Shown: one piece after another, positions 45,182 through 55,181 of the stretch | Position numbering within the stretch: position 1 is the stretch's first letter | Layout: each line of letters begins with the position of its first letter | From: Acidobacteriota bacterium | GTDB taxonomy: Bacteria; Acidobacteriota; Terriglobia; Terriglobales; Acidobacteriaceae | Direction of reading: 5' to 3' | DNA length: 64,000 nt | Assembly: GCA_021793595.1 (NCBI GenBank) | Contig: JAJYSL010000003.1 | Location: 1 to 64,000, forward strand | The notes under the pieces: model-generated | Database searches by the model: none | Told to the model about the DNA's origin: nothing | What the model saw: only the letters and a program-made list of their open reading frames with translations | Position numbers and translations under genes: made by a program

Positions 45182-45883
45182 GTGGTTGAACTGGTACCCT
45201 CAATCCTTTCCGCAGACTTTGCCCACTTGGCCGAGCAGATTCAGGCTGCGGAGCAAGGTGGCGGAACTGTCATCCATGTGGATGTGATGGATGGCCATTT
45301 TGTGCCCAACATTACGATTGGTCCGCCGGTGGTTGCGTCGCTGCGCAAAGCAACAAAGTTGCCGCTCGATTGTCACCTGATGATTGAGAATCCGGACGAG
45401 TTTATCCCCGCGCTGGCCGAGGCGGGAGCAAATTGGGTGAGCGTACACTACGAAGCCTGTCGCCACCTGCATCGGTCGCTGGAACTGATTGAGCAGCATG
45501 GAATGAAGCCGGCGGTGGTCATTAATCCAGCCACGCGGGTCAATCTGCTGATCGATATTTTGCCGATGGTGCACCATGTCCTGGTGATGAGCGTCAATCC
45601 AGGGTTCGGCGGGCAGAAATTTATTCCGTTTTCGTTGGAAAAGATTCGGCATTTGTGCGCGATTCGCGCGGAGCTGGGGCTGGAGTATCGGGTGGAAGTG
45701 GATGGCGGTATCGCGGCGGATACTGTGGCGCAAGTAGTAGAAGCCGGAGCGGACCTGCTGGTAGCGGGCAATGCGATCTTCGGCGATGGCCATCCGCAAG
45801 AGAATGCGCGGCAGTTGCTGCAGATGGCACGCGCGGCTGCCGGTGAGCGATTGAAGCCGGCTGCGAAACAGGTAGATACTTGA
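45182..45883 (+). CDS. rpe: Ribulose-phosphate 3-epimerase
   Basis: A 233-residue TIM-barrel enzyme interconverting ribulose 5-phosphate and xylulose 5-phosphate in the pentose phosphate pathway. Conserved stretches are VPSILSADFAHLAEQI, HVDVMDGHFVPNITIGPPVV (metal-binding His and catalytic Asp), LDCHLMIENPDEFI, LVMSVNPGFGGQKFIP, and RVEVDGGIAADTV (second catalytic Asp). The start is GTG 45182, with a poor ribosome site. Confidence 0.96.
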   Translation: MVELVPSILSADFAHLAEQIQAAEQGGGTVIHVDVMDGHFVPNITIGPPVVASLRKATKLPLDCHLMIENPDEFIPALAEAGANWVSVHYEACRHLHRSLELIEQHGMKPAVVINPATRVNLLIDILPMVHHVLVMSVNPGFGGQKFIPFSLEKIRHLCAIRAELGLEYRVEVDGGIAADTVAQVVEAGADLLVAGNAIFGDGHPQENARQLLQMARAAAGERLKPAAKQVDT

Positions 45884-45987
45884 AAGAATGTACGGGGAAA
45901 TGGCAGACCCGTTCACCGTACGACCAATAAGCGAAAAGTCAGCTGAAAAACGAATAAGCAAAAGGTCTGCGAAGGGGAAGTACAGTT

Positions 45988-47706
45988 ATGAGTCGTTTGA
46001 TCCGTTGTTCCAGTCATCGAGTTCTGCAACGCTGCGTGGCCATCGGCACGCTGGCGGTTTTGGGCAGCAGCATGGCCCATGCGGGAATTTTCCATCGCAA
46101 GCAGAAGCCGCTTTCGCAGAAAGACGATGCGCTGGCAAGCGTGGCCAGCAGCCAGCCGGATAAAGAGCTGTTCGATCGCGCGATGATCGCCATGAAGAAG
46201 GGCAAATTCGACATTGCCCGCATGGATCTGCAGACGCTGCTGAATACCTATCCTGACTCGGAATACCAGATGCGCGCCAAGCTTGCCATCGGCGATACCT
46301 GGTACAAAGAGGGCGGCACCGCCGCGATGCAACAGGCGGAAGAAGAATATAAGGATTTCATCACCTTCTTTCCGGACAAGCCGGAGGCCGCAGAAGCGCA
46401 GATGAAGGTGGCCGACATCTACTACAAGCAGATGGAAAAGCCGGATCGCGACCCGACGAATGCAATTCGTGCCCAGGAAGAATACCGGGCCATGATTCTG
46501 CAATACCCAGATTCCAGCCTGATTCCGCAAGCCAAGCAGCGGCTGCGGGAAGTGCAGGAAGTGCTGGGCGACCACGAGTTTGACATTGGGTCGTTCTATC
46601 AGACGCGTATGAACTATGCCGCGGCCACGGCGCGCCTACAGTCGGTGATCGATACCTATCCGCTTTACAGTCGCGTGGATGAAGCGCTGCTCGATGTGGG
46701 CGATGCATACGCTGCACAGGCCCGCAACATCGCTGCTATGCGCCTGGACCCGGCTGCGAAGGAGCGGCTGGAAAAGCTGTTCAAAAACCGTGCTGCGCAA
46801 GCTTACGACCGGGTCGTGGTGGAATATCCAATGGCGCCCCATGCGGATGATGCGCGTGATCGGCTGGAAGCGATGAATATGCCGGTGCCGCAGCCCACGC
46901 AGGAGGAGATTGCCAACAGCGCAGCAATTGAGCAGAGTCGCGCGCCGGTGAATTTGAAGTACAAGGCCTTCCTGCTGATCACGGCGCGTCCCTCTACGGT
47001 GCAGGCGGCGCGGGTCGGAGAGCCCAGTCTGAGCAATCCGCCGCAAGTTATCGCTCCGGAACTTGTGAAGGCGGAAATGGCAGATGTACGCTGGGCGATC
47101 AAGCCCGACGGTAAGCCAGCCCCCTCAGTTGCCGGTACTTCAAACAGCCTGAAGCCGGCAGTTGCTGCAAATGCTGAATCAAACGCCTCTGGCGCGGTCG
47201 GAGAGACGCAGCCTGCGTCCAACGCACTGCAGATGAACGACATTTCAGGCGACAACGGCGTGAACGGAAGCGTAGTCAACAATTCCAATCAGAACCAGCC
47301 AACGCAACCTTCGCAGCCGAATGCGGTGGAACCGCCGGCTGGCACGCAATCCGCTCCACCAGCGACTGTACCCTCCGTGGGTGGGAACGGTAACCCGGCG
47401 GCAAATACCACGGACACCTCCGGGAATCCAGCGCAGTGGCCTTCAGCACGCAAGGACAATGGTGGATTGCCGACCGTTACGCCGCCGAACAGCACGCCGC
47501 TACCCCCGGTGCAAAAGGCAGCGCCCGCACCGGCTCAGGTGAACGATGCTACCCACACGGGCCAGCCGATCAATACGGTCGATCAGACGACGGCTACCAA
47601 TGGCAAGAAAAAGAAGAAGAATCCCAAGCCGCGGTTTGCGGGCAAGGAAGAATCTTCCAGCACCCACAAGAAAAAGAAGGGCCTGCACAAACTGAATCCG
47701 TTTTAG
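45988..47706 (+). CDS. BamD-like outer-membrane assembly protein with long low-complexity tail
   Basis: A 572-residue protein. Residues about 50-300 are BamD-type TPR repeats: LFDRAMIAMKKGKFDIARMD, LLNTYPDSEYQMRAKLAIGD, FFPDKPEAAEAQMKVADIYY, FYQTRMNYAAATARLQSVID. BamD is the essential periplasmic lipoprotein of the BAM complex. Here the N-terminus (AIGTLAVLGSSMAHAGIFHR) is a signal peptide without a lipobox cysteine. Residues about 310-572 form a Pro/Asn/Gln/Ala-rich linker ending in a Lys-rich tail. Typical BamD is about 250 residues, so the tail is unusual. GAAGGGGAAG precedes the ATG. Confidence 0.8.
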   Translation: MSRLIRCSSHRVLQRCVAIGTLAVLGSSMAHAGIFHRKQKPLSQKDDALASVASSQPDKELFDRAMIAMKKGKFDIARMDLQTLLNTYPDSEYQMRAKLAIGDTWYKEGGTAAMQQAEEEYKDFITFFPDKPEAAEAQMKVADIYYKQMEKPDRDPTNAIRAQEEYRAMILQYPDSSLIPQAKQRLREVQEVLGDHEFDIGSFYQTRMNYAAATARLQSVIDTYPLYSRVDEALLDVGDAYAAQARNIAAMRLDPAAKERLEKLFKNRAAQAYDRVVVEYPMAPHADDARDRLEAMNMPVPQPTQEEIANSAAIEQSRAPVNLKYKAFLLITARPSTVQAARVGEPSLSNPPQVIAPELVKAEMADVRWAIKPDGKPAPSVAGTSNSLKPAVAANAESNASGAVGETQPASNALQMNDISGDNGVNGSVVNNSNQNQPTQPSQPNAVEPPAGTQSAPPATVPSVGGNGNPAANTTDTSGNPAQWPSARKDNGGLPTVTPPNSTPLPPVQKAAPAPAQVNDATHTGQPINTVDQTTATNGKKKKKNPKPRFAGKEESSSTHKKKKGLHKLNPF

Positions 47707-47785
47707 TCCAACTGATAGATAGACGGCGGCATCTCGCGCAGGCGGTGCTGCCTGTCGGCCCAAATCGCACTTCTCTGCAACCTGA

Positions 47786-48994
<1,209 letters not shown>

Positions 48995-49091
48995 ATCCAT
49001 CTGCACAGTTTTTGGCTGCCGCCGATGCCGCATCGCCGCTGTGCTATCGTGAAAATTGGCCTCCCATGCGGTACACGGCCTTCCTGACACT

Positions 49092-51902
49092 ATGCCTCGC
49101 GATCTTCCTAAAGCCTACGACCCGACCGCTATCGAAGATCGATGGGCAGAGTATTGGGTGCGTGAACGCCTCTTTGAGGTTCCCACTCCGGAAAGCCTTG
49201 ATGGGCTTCCACCCAGATTCACCCTTCTGCTGCCGCCTCCCAATGTAACCGGCCGCCTGCACATGGGCCACATGCTCAACCAGACGGAAATGGACATTCT
49301 GATCCGCTGGCACCGCATGCGTGGCGAGCTCTCGTTGTGGGTTCCGGGAACCGACCATGCCGGCATTGCCACGCAAATGATGGTGGAGCGGCAGGTCGTG
49401 AAAGAAGGAAAAACGCGGCAGGAGCTGGGCCGCGAGGCTTTTGTCGAGCGGGTTTGGGGGTGGAAGAAGGAATATGGGGGCGCAATCCTCGACCAGATGA
49501 AGCGCCTGGGCGCGAGCGTGGATTGGTCTCGCGAATACTTCACCATGGACGAGCGACTCTCCGTTGCAGTGAAGGAGGCGTTTGTCCGCCTCTACGAACA
49601 GGGACTCATCTATCGTGGCGCCTACATCGTGAACTGGTGCCCACGCTGCCAGACCGCCATCAGCGACCTGGAGGTGGTGCACGAAGAGCAGCAGGGCAAG
49701 CTCTACGAGATACGCTATCCGCTGGTGGATGGTACCGGAAGTGTTACCATTGCGACCACTCGGCCGGAAACCATGCTGGGCGATGTCGCCGTGGTTGTGA
49801 ACCCGACGGACGGGCGCTATCTCCATCTGCACGGGAAAAAGCTGCGCTTGCCGCTGACGGGGCGCCAAATTCCTATTCTGCCGGACGAGTGGGCGAACCC
49901 GGAGTTCGGCACCGGGGCGGTGAAGGTGACGCCGGCGCACGATCCGAATGATTTTGCCATAGCCGAGCGACATAAGCTGCCATCGATCGTTGTGATGGAC
50001 GAGACTGCGCACATGAACGCCGAAGCGGGCGTTTATGCCGGCCTGGATCGCTATGAAGCGCGCAAGCGAATTCTGGCCGATCTGGAACAGCAGGGCCTGC
50101 TGGTCGCGGTGAAGGACTATGTCAATTCCATCGGCAAGTGCGACCGCTGCAAAACGGTAGTTGAGCCTCGGCTGTCGACGCAGTGGTTCATCAAGATTCA
50201 GCCGCTGGCGGATAAAGCGATCGAAGCAGTGGAGACGGGCGTCATCCGCTTTACGCCGGAGCAATACAAGAAGACCTATTTCGAATGGATGCGCAATATC
50301 CACGACTGGTGCATCTCGCGCCAGCTGTGGTGGGGCCATCGCATTCCTGCGTGGCATTGCGCGGATTGCCGCGAAATTACGGTGGCGCGTGAGGCGCCGG
50401 CGGCTTGCTCTTATTGCGGCAATGAAAAGTTGACGCAGGAAACGGACGTGCTGGATACCTGGTTCTCGTCTGGCCTGCTGCCGTTTACCGTATTCGGCTG
50501 GCCATCGCAGACCATGGATCTGGCGGCGTTTTATCCCACGCAACTGCTGGTCACGGGTTTTGACATTCTGTTTTTCTGGGTCGCCCGCATGATCATGCTG
50601 GGCTGCCATTTCATGCTCGACGTGCCAATGCCCGATGGTTCGAAACGCACTCTGGCCGACGCGGTTCCGTTTCGCGAGGTCTATATCCACGCGCTCGTCC
50701 GCGATGCCGATCGCCAGAAAATGTCGAAGACCAAGGGCAACGTCATCGACCCGATCGAAATTATCCATCAGTACGGCACGGACGCGGTGCGATTTACGCT
50801 GGCATCCATGGCCTCGCCGGGGACGGACATCGCCTTCAGTGAAGCGCGCACCGAAGGCTATCGTGCCTTCGCCAACAAGATTTGGAACGCGGCGCGGTTC
50901 ATCTTTATGCAGATGGAGCGGGCGAAGGAAGCTGGAATTTCGGTTGACCTGAAGCGTCTTGGTCAGGCGCTGCGGCCACCGGACGATGCCCCGCTGGAAG
51001 AGCGCTGGATTGTTTCGCGATTCAATCAATGTGCAGCGGATGTGAACCGGGCGCTGTCGGATTATCGCTTCGACGATGCGGCGAATCGTATTTACCAATT
51101 TTTCTGGGGAGAATTTTGCGATTGGTATTTGGAGGTTGTCAAAATTCGCCTCGATTTTGGAGAGGCTGCAAACAAGACAACCACCACGACGGCTCTCGCT
51201 ACACTGCTGGGCGTATTTGAGGCATCGCTGCGCTTGCTGTCGCCGTTCATGCCGTTCTTAACGGAAGAAATCTGGACCGCGCTCTACGATGCGGGACCGC
51301 CGCTGAAGTCGATTGCGCTGGCGAATTTTCCAACGTTTGCTCCTGAGCAACGAGATCTGATTGCTGAAGGATATATGCATGCGTTACAGCAAATAATCAT
51401 TTCGATCCGAGCACGACGTAAAGAACTTGAAATCGATGAGAAGATAAATGTTTCCGTGAAGCTTTTAGCAGACAGAAATGTAATCTTGATAGGCGAAATT
51501 TATGTCGATGTGAAGATAGACGTTGCTTTTGCTGTCAAATATCACGACATTATTCAGAGACTCGCCCGTGCAACTACAGTTGAAGTTATCAGCCAGACCA
51601 ATGATGAATTCGATTTCGCGCACAGGACTCATTTTTGGCGCTCAGCCGGTATCACTTCGGTTCATATCGACTACGAAAAAACCGTCGACGTTGCTGCCGA
51701 GCGCGAGCGCTTAGCCAAGGATTTGTCAAAATTCGAAAAGGAAATGGAATCGAAACAGAAACAGTTACAAAATGAGACTTTCCTGGCCAAGGCTCCAGCA
51801 AAAGTCGTCGATGGCTTGCGCGCGCGGGCGGCTGAGTTGCAAACGTTGATTGAAAAAGCCAACGCGGCCCTGCGGGCATTGGAGTTGCTGGAACCCCGAT
51901 AG
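49092..51902 (+). CDS. valS: Valine--tRNA ligase
   Basis: A 936-residue class I synthetase. Landmarks are the HIGH motif as HMGH in PPPNVTGRLHMGHMLNQTEM, the CP1 editing domain (TTRPETMLGDVAVVVNP), WFSSGLLPFTVFGWP, and KMSKTKGNVIDP (KMSKS-type). An anticodon-binding helical domain and a C-terminal coiled coil (AAERERLAKDLSKFEKEMES) complete it. ATG 49092 is chosen (PRDLPKAYDP); the frame is open from 49056. The stretch 51361-51620 is AT-rich relative to the rest of the gene. It leads a run of housekeeping genes. Confidence 0.96.
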   Translation: MPRDLPKAYDPTAIEDRWAEYWVRERLFEVPTPESLDGLPPRFTLLLPPPNVTGRLHMGHMLNQTEMDILIRWHRMRGELSLWVPGTDHAGIATQMMVERQVVKEGKTRQELGREAFVERVWGWKKEYGGAILDQMKRLGASVDWSREYFTMDERLSVAVKEAFVRLYEQGLIYRGAYIVNWCPRCQTAISDLEVVHEEQQGKLYEIRYPLVDGTGSVTIATTRPETMLGDVAVVVNPTDGRYLHLHGKKLRLPLTGRQIPILPDEWANPEFGTGAVKVTPAHDPNDFAIAERHKLPSIVVMDETAHMNAEAGVYAGLDRYEARKRILADLEQQGLLVAVKDYVNSIGKCDRCKTVVEPRLSTQWFIKIQPLADKAIEAVETGVIRFTPEQYKKTYFEWMRNIHDWCISRQLWWGHRIPAWHCADCREITVAREAPAACSYCGNEKLTQETDVLDTWFSSGLLPFTVFGWPSQTMDLAAFYPTQLLVTGFDILFFWVARMIMLGCHFMLDVPMPDGSKRTLADAVPFREVYIHALVRDADRQKMSKTKGNVIDPIEIIHQYGTDAVRFTLASMASPGTDIAFSEARTEGYRAFANKIWNAARFIFMQMERAKEAGISVDLKRLGQALRPPDDAPLEERWIVSRFNQCAADVNRALSDYRFDDAANRIYQFFWGEFCDWYLEVVKIRLDFGEAANKTTTTTALATLLGVFEASLRLLSPFMPFLTEEIWTALYDAGPPLKSIALANFPTFAPEQRDLIAEGYMHALQQIIISIRARRKELEIDEKINVSVKLLADRNVILIGEIYVDVKIDVAFAVKYHDIIQRLARATTVEVISQTNDEFDFAHRTHFWRSAGITSVHIDYEKTVDVAAERERLAKDLSKFEKEMESKQKQLQNETFLAKAPAKVVDGLRARAAELQTLIEKANAALRALELLEPR

Positions 51903-51924
51903 GGCATCGCGAAGAGTCAAACAT

Positions 51925-52809
51925 ATGGACTGGAAAACAACACGGGTCACGGCCATTCTGGAGCAGGCGCTCGTCGAAGACCATGCGACGCATGACGCCA
52001 CGACTGAGTTGACGCTCGATCCCAAGCTATCGGCCTCCGCTGCGATTGTGGCCAAGCAGGATTGCGTATTAGCGGGCTCGGAAGCGATTCCGCGAGTCTT
52101 GGAGATCTTTCGCAAACTGGATCAGGCCCCGAGAAGACATTTTGAAGTTGTGCATCATACCGAAATGTTTGACGGCGTGCGTGTGCGCAAAGGACAGGTG
52201 ATCGCGGTGATTCGCGGCAACGCTCGAACCATTCTGGCCTGCGAACGGGTGACGCTCAACCTGCTGCAGCGGATGTGCGGCATCGCCACCGAAACGCGCA
52301 AGTACGTGGATGCGGTTGCGGGCACTGGAGTGGTGATTCTGGATACTCGGAAGACCGCGCCGGGACTTCGCCTGCTGGATAAGTATGCGGTCAGTTGTGG
52401 AGGCGGACAAAATCATCGCATGGATCTCGCCGATGGCGTGCTGATCAAGAACAACCACATTTCCCTGGGTGGTGGCGTCGCAAAGGTGCTGGCGTTGGCG
52501 ATGCAACGGCGGTTGCCAGGGCAGAAAATTCAAATTGAAGTGCGGTCACTGGCGGAACTCGATGAAGCGCTGGCGGGAGGCGCCGACTCTTTGCTGCTCG
52601 ACAATATGACGCCCGCAGAAGCCACGCACGCCGTCGGCATCGCGCGCAAACAGATACGAGACATTCCCATCGAAGTCTCCGGCGGCATCACGCTGAAAAC
52701 GGTTCAAGAATACGCGCAGACTGGGGTGACCTACATTTCCGTCGGTGCGCTCACCCATTCTGTTTCGGCGATCGATCTGAGCATGAAGATCACTGCGGAA
52801 ATCTTCTAG
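51925..52809 (+). CDS. nadC: Nicotinate-nucleotide pyrophosphorylase (quinolinate phosphoribosyltransferase)
   Basis: A 294-residue enzyme converting quinolinate and PRPP to nicotinate mononucleotide, CO2 and pyrophosphate in NAD synthesis. It has the N-terminal helical region (ILEQALVEDHATHDATTELT), then LNLLQRMCGIATETRKYV, ILDTRKTAPGLRLLDKYAVS, CGGGQNHRMDLADGVLIKNN, and the barrel end EVSGGITLKTVQEYAQTGVT. ATG 51925 is 22 bases after valS. It is followed 11 bases later by birA. Confidence 0.96.
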   Translation: MDWKTTRVTAILEQALVEDHATHDATTELTLDPKLSASAAIVAKQDCVLAGSEAIPRVLEIFRKLDQAPRRHFEVVHHTEMFDGVRVRKGQVIAVIRGNARTILACERVTLNLLQRMCGIATETRKYVDAVAGTGVVILDTRKTAPGLRLLDKYAVSCGGGQNHRMDLADGVLIKNNHISLGGGVAKVLALAMQRRLPGQKIQIEVRSLAELDEALAGGADSLLLDNMTPAEATHAVGIARKQIRDIPIEVSGGITLKTVQEYAQTGVTYISVGALTHSVSAIDLSMKITAEIF

Positions 52810-52820
52810 ACATCGATCAT

Positions 52821-53630
52821 ATGAGGGAGAGTCTCGATCTCGACGTGCTGCAGAAGGCCCTGGCGGGAACAATCTTTGGTGGCCACTTGCACATGCTTTC
52901 GTCTATCGAATCGACTAACACGCATGCCATGCAGGAAGCTTCGAAGGGCGCTCCCCATGGATCGGTTTATGTTGCGGAGGAGCAGACTGCAGGCAAAGGA
53001 CGCGGCGATCATGCGTGGCACTCTGAACCCTACACCGGCATTTACGTCAGTATTTTGCTGCGCCCACAATTGGCGGCTGCCGATGGACTGTGGCTTTCGT
53101 TGGCAACCGGGCTGGCCGTGCAGTGCGCCATTGAAAATGTAACCGGATTGGTTACAGATATTCGCTGGCCGAACGATTTGTTATTCCAGGGACGAAAAGT
53201 CGGTGGAATTCTGATGGAAATGAATGCCGCGGCATCTCGCATTCGCTACGCCGTCATCGGAATCGGCATCAACGTGAACCAGCGAATGTTCCCAGCGCAA
53301 CTTCGCAGCGAAGCAACTTCGCTGCGTCTCGAAACCGATCGAGGAATTGTGCGGGAAGATCTGCTGGTTGAGACGTTGCAATGCTTACAGAGCGAAATTG
53401 ACGCTCTGATCCAGCCGGAGAGTTTTGCCATGGCCTGCGTGGGAATACTGGGGCGCCTGGAAACGAAGTCAACGTGGATTCGGGGAAAACAGGTGTTTGT
53501 CGATGAGGCAGGGGGGTACACTGGCGTCACCGCGGGCCTGGATGAAAAGGGATTTCTCCGCGTGCAGACCGAGGATGGCGTTCGCAGGGTTTTGTCCGGA
53601 GGAGTTCGGGAGCGATTGGCGAAAGGTTGA
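52821..53630 (+). CDS. birA: Biotin--[acetyl-CoA-carboxylase] ligase
   Basis: A 269-residue biotin protein ligase that makes biotinyl-AMP and attaches biotin to a carboxylase lysine. Landmarks are SSIESTNTHAMQEAS and the adenylate loop in EEQTAGKGRGDHAWHSEP, then DIRWPNDLLFQGRKVGGIL (with the ligase Lys), IRYAVIGIGINVNQ, and a C-terminal SH3-like domain (GLDEKGFLRVQTEDGVRRVL). It lacks the N-terminal winged helix of E. coli BirA, so it is probably not a repressor. The loop has Gly-Asp where many relatives have Arg-Gly. Confidence 0.92.
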   Translation: MRESLDLDVLQKALAGTIFGGHLHMLSSIESTNTHAMQEASKGAPHGSVYVAEEQTAGKGRGDHAWHSEPYTGIYVSILLRPQLAAADGLWLSLATGLAVQCAIENVTGLVTDIRWPNDLLFQGRKVGGILMEMNAAASRIRYAVIGIGINVNQRMFPAQLRSEATSLRLETDRGIVREDLLVETLQCLQSEIDALIQPESFAMACVGILGRLETKSTWIRGKQVFVDEAGGYTGVTAGLDEKGFLRVQTEDGVRRVLSGGVRERLAKG

Positions 53631-53636
53631 AGAACC

Positions 53637-54461
53637 ATGCTTTTAGTACTGAACGTCAACAACACAAATACCGTGATCGCAATCTATCCCGTGATAGGGC
53701 AGCGCATCGGCGAATTGCGCGCGACATGGCGGATCAGCACGCGGCAGGGGCAGACCGCAGATGAATACGGCATTTTGATTCGCAATCTGCTGCAAACCGA
53801 AGGGGTGGACAGCAAAGAAATCCACGGTATTGTCATCGCGTCGGTGGTCCCTCCCATTGATTGGATTCTGCGCCAATTTTCGGAACGATATTTCAACCAC
53901 AAACCTCTATTCATCGAGCCTGGAGTCAAAACCGGACTTCCCATTTTGACCGATAATCCGGGCGAAGTGGGCGCCGATCGCGTCGCCAATTGTGTGGGGG
54001 CTTTTCAGCAATACGGAGGGCCTTGCATTGTGGTGGATTTTGGGACGGCGACAAATTTCGATGTTGTTTCAAAGCATGGAGAATTCCTTGGCGGTGCTAT
54101 CGCTCCGGGGGTGAACGTGGCTGCGGAGGCTCTGTTTGCAAGGGCCGCCCGCCTACCGCGAGTGGAGATCAAACGGCCACCAAAGGTAATTGGCACCAAC
54201 ACGGTGGATAATCTGCAGATCGGATTGTTCTACGGCCACATCGGACTGGTGGACGGCATTCTGGAGCGGATGATCGCGGAACTTGGGCCAGAAACGAAAT
54301 GTGTCGCCACCGGCGGTCTGGCGCGATTGATTGCCGGAGAGTCGCGGTTCATCTCCGAGGTGAACGACACGCTGACGCTGGAAGGATTGCGGATTATTTA
54401 CGAGCGTAATCTAGTTGCCGGCGCGCGGTTGCGAAAAATCAACAGCAAGCGGAAGGCTTAA
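53637..54461 (+). CDS. coaX: Type III pantothenate kinase
   Basis: A 274-residue CoaX phosphorylating pantothenate, the first step of CoA synthesis. It has the actin-like fold, with the phosphate-1 motif LVLNVNNTNTVIAIYP at the N-terminus (usually D-x-G-N-T, here Asn6), then EVGADRVANCVGAFQQYG (catalytic Asp), CIVVDFGTATNFDVVS, GGAIAPGVN and ATGGLARLI. It starts six bases after birA, so it is co-transcribed. The Asn at position 6 replaces an Asp conserved in characterised enzymes. coaE elsewhere in the window closes the same pathway. Confidence 0.92.
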   Translation: MLLVLNVNNTNTVIAIYPVIGQRIGELRATWRISTRQGQTADEYGILIRNLLQTEGVDSKEIHGIVIASVVPPIDWILRQFSERYFNHKPLFIEPGVKTGLPILTDNPGEVGADRVANCVGAFQQYGGPCIVVDFGTATNFDVVSKHGEFLGGAIAPGVNVAAEALFARAARLPRVEIKRPPKVIGTNTVDNLQIGLFYGHIGLVDGILERMIAELGPETKCVATGGLARLIAGESRFISEVNDTLTLEGLRIIYERNLVAGARLRKINSKRKA

Positions 54462-54470
54462 TCGACGCCC

Positions 54471-55181
54471 TTGCAGAACTATTTCAACTACTACACGGAG
54501 ATCGAGGAGCATTTTCAGCGGAGGCGCGGCTCGCTGCTGATGCTGTCGACGTTGGATTGGTCCCTGATTGCGATGTGGCAGGAGGCGGGATTTCCGCTGG
54601 AAGCTGTTCTTGCCGGGATTGACGCGACATTTGAGAAGTATGCTGCGCGCCAGGCAAAGGGGCGTGTTCGGCGGATTAACGGGCTTGCCTATTGCGCGCA
54701 GGAAGTCCTCCGTGCTGTGGAAGACATGCAAGAAGCTGCGACCGGCGCGCTTCGGAAGCAGCCATCCACACCAAAAGAAAGTGGTTTTGAGGCATCGCGC
54801 ATTGCGGCGTTTGTGCGGGCGAACGCGGAGGCAATGAGGAAAAGTGCAACTCCTGAAAAAGCCCGAGATATCTACGCGGAGATTGCTCGTCGCCTTGAGG
54901 CGATCGCCGCAACGTTGGAGGGCCAAGGGGGAGTTTCGACGGAAACCCTAGAGCAGCAGTTGCTAGTGTTGGAGGACCAGCTGTTCGCTTCACTGCAGGC
55001 GTTCACGTCTGCAGAAAATTTGCTAATGCTGCGCGAGCAATCCAGCAGGGAATTGGCGCCGTATCGCAGCCGCCTGCAGACCGTGCAGATTCGGCAGATT
55101 GAACAGCAATTTCTTCGGCGCCGTCTATTCGAGCAGAACCATCTTCCCCGCCTAAGCCTTTTCTATATGCGCCACACATGA
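54471..55181 (+). CDS. Conserved-looking hypothetical protein, helical
   Basis: A 236-residue protein starting at TTG 54471, nine bases after coaX; its stop overlaps the start of rlmD (ATGA), so it is translated with both. The N-terminus reads QNYFNYYTEIEEHFQRRRGS, then LSTLDWSLIAMWQEAGFPLE and LAGIDATFEKYAARQA, a compact helical motif. The centre is Ala/Glu-rich (about residues 95-205) with likely coiled coil (TETLEQQLLVLEDQLFASLQ). The end is basic (RRRLFEQNHLPRLSLFYMRH). No known family is recognised and there is no signal peptide. Confidence 0.75.
   Translation: MQNYFNYYTEIEEHFQRRRGSLLMLSTLDWSLIAMWQEAGFPLEAVLAGIDATFEKYAARQAKGRVRRINGLAYCAQEVLRAVEDMQEAATGALRKQPSTPKESGFEASRIAAFVRANAEAMRKSATPEKARDIYAEIARRLEAIAATLEGQGGVSTETLEQQLLVLEDQLFASLQAFTSAENLLMLREQSSRELAPYRSRLQTVQIRQIEQQFLRRRLFEQNHLPRLSLFYMRHT

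Noticed and set aside
45888..46163. 91-codon plus-strand frame before and into the BamD-like gene
   Set aside because: It overlaps the signal-peptide region of the BamD-like gene in another frame and has no family features.
49044..51098. 684-codon open frame on the minus strand opposite valS
   Set aside because: It has a His/Arg-rich composition typical of antisense frames in GC-rich genes and lies exactly opposite a clear valine--tRNA ligase.
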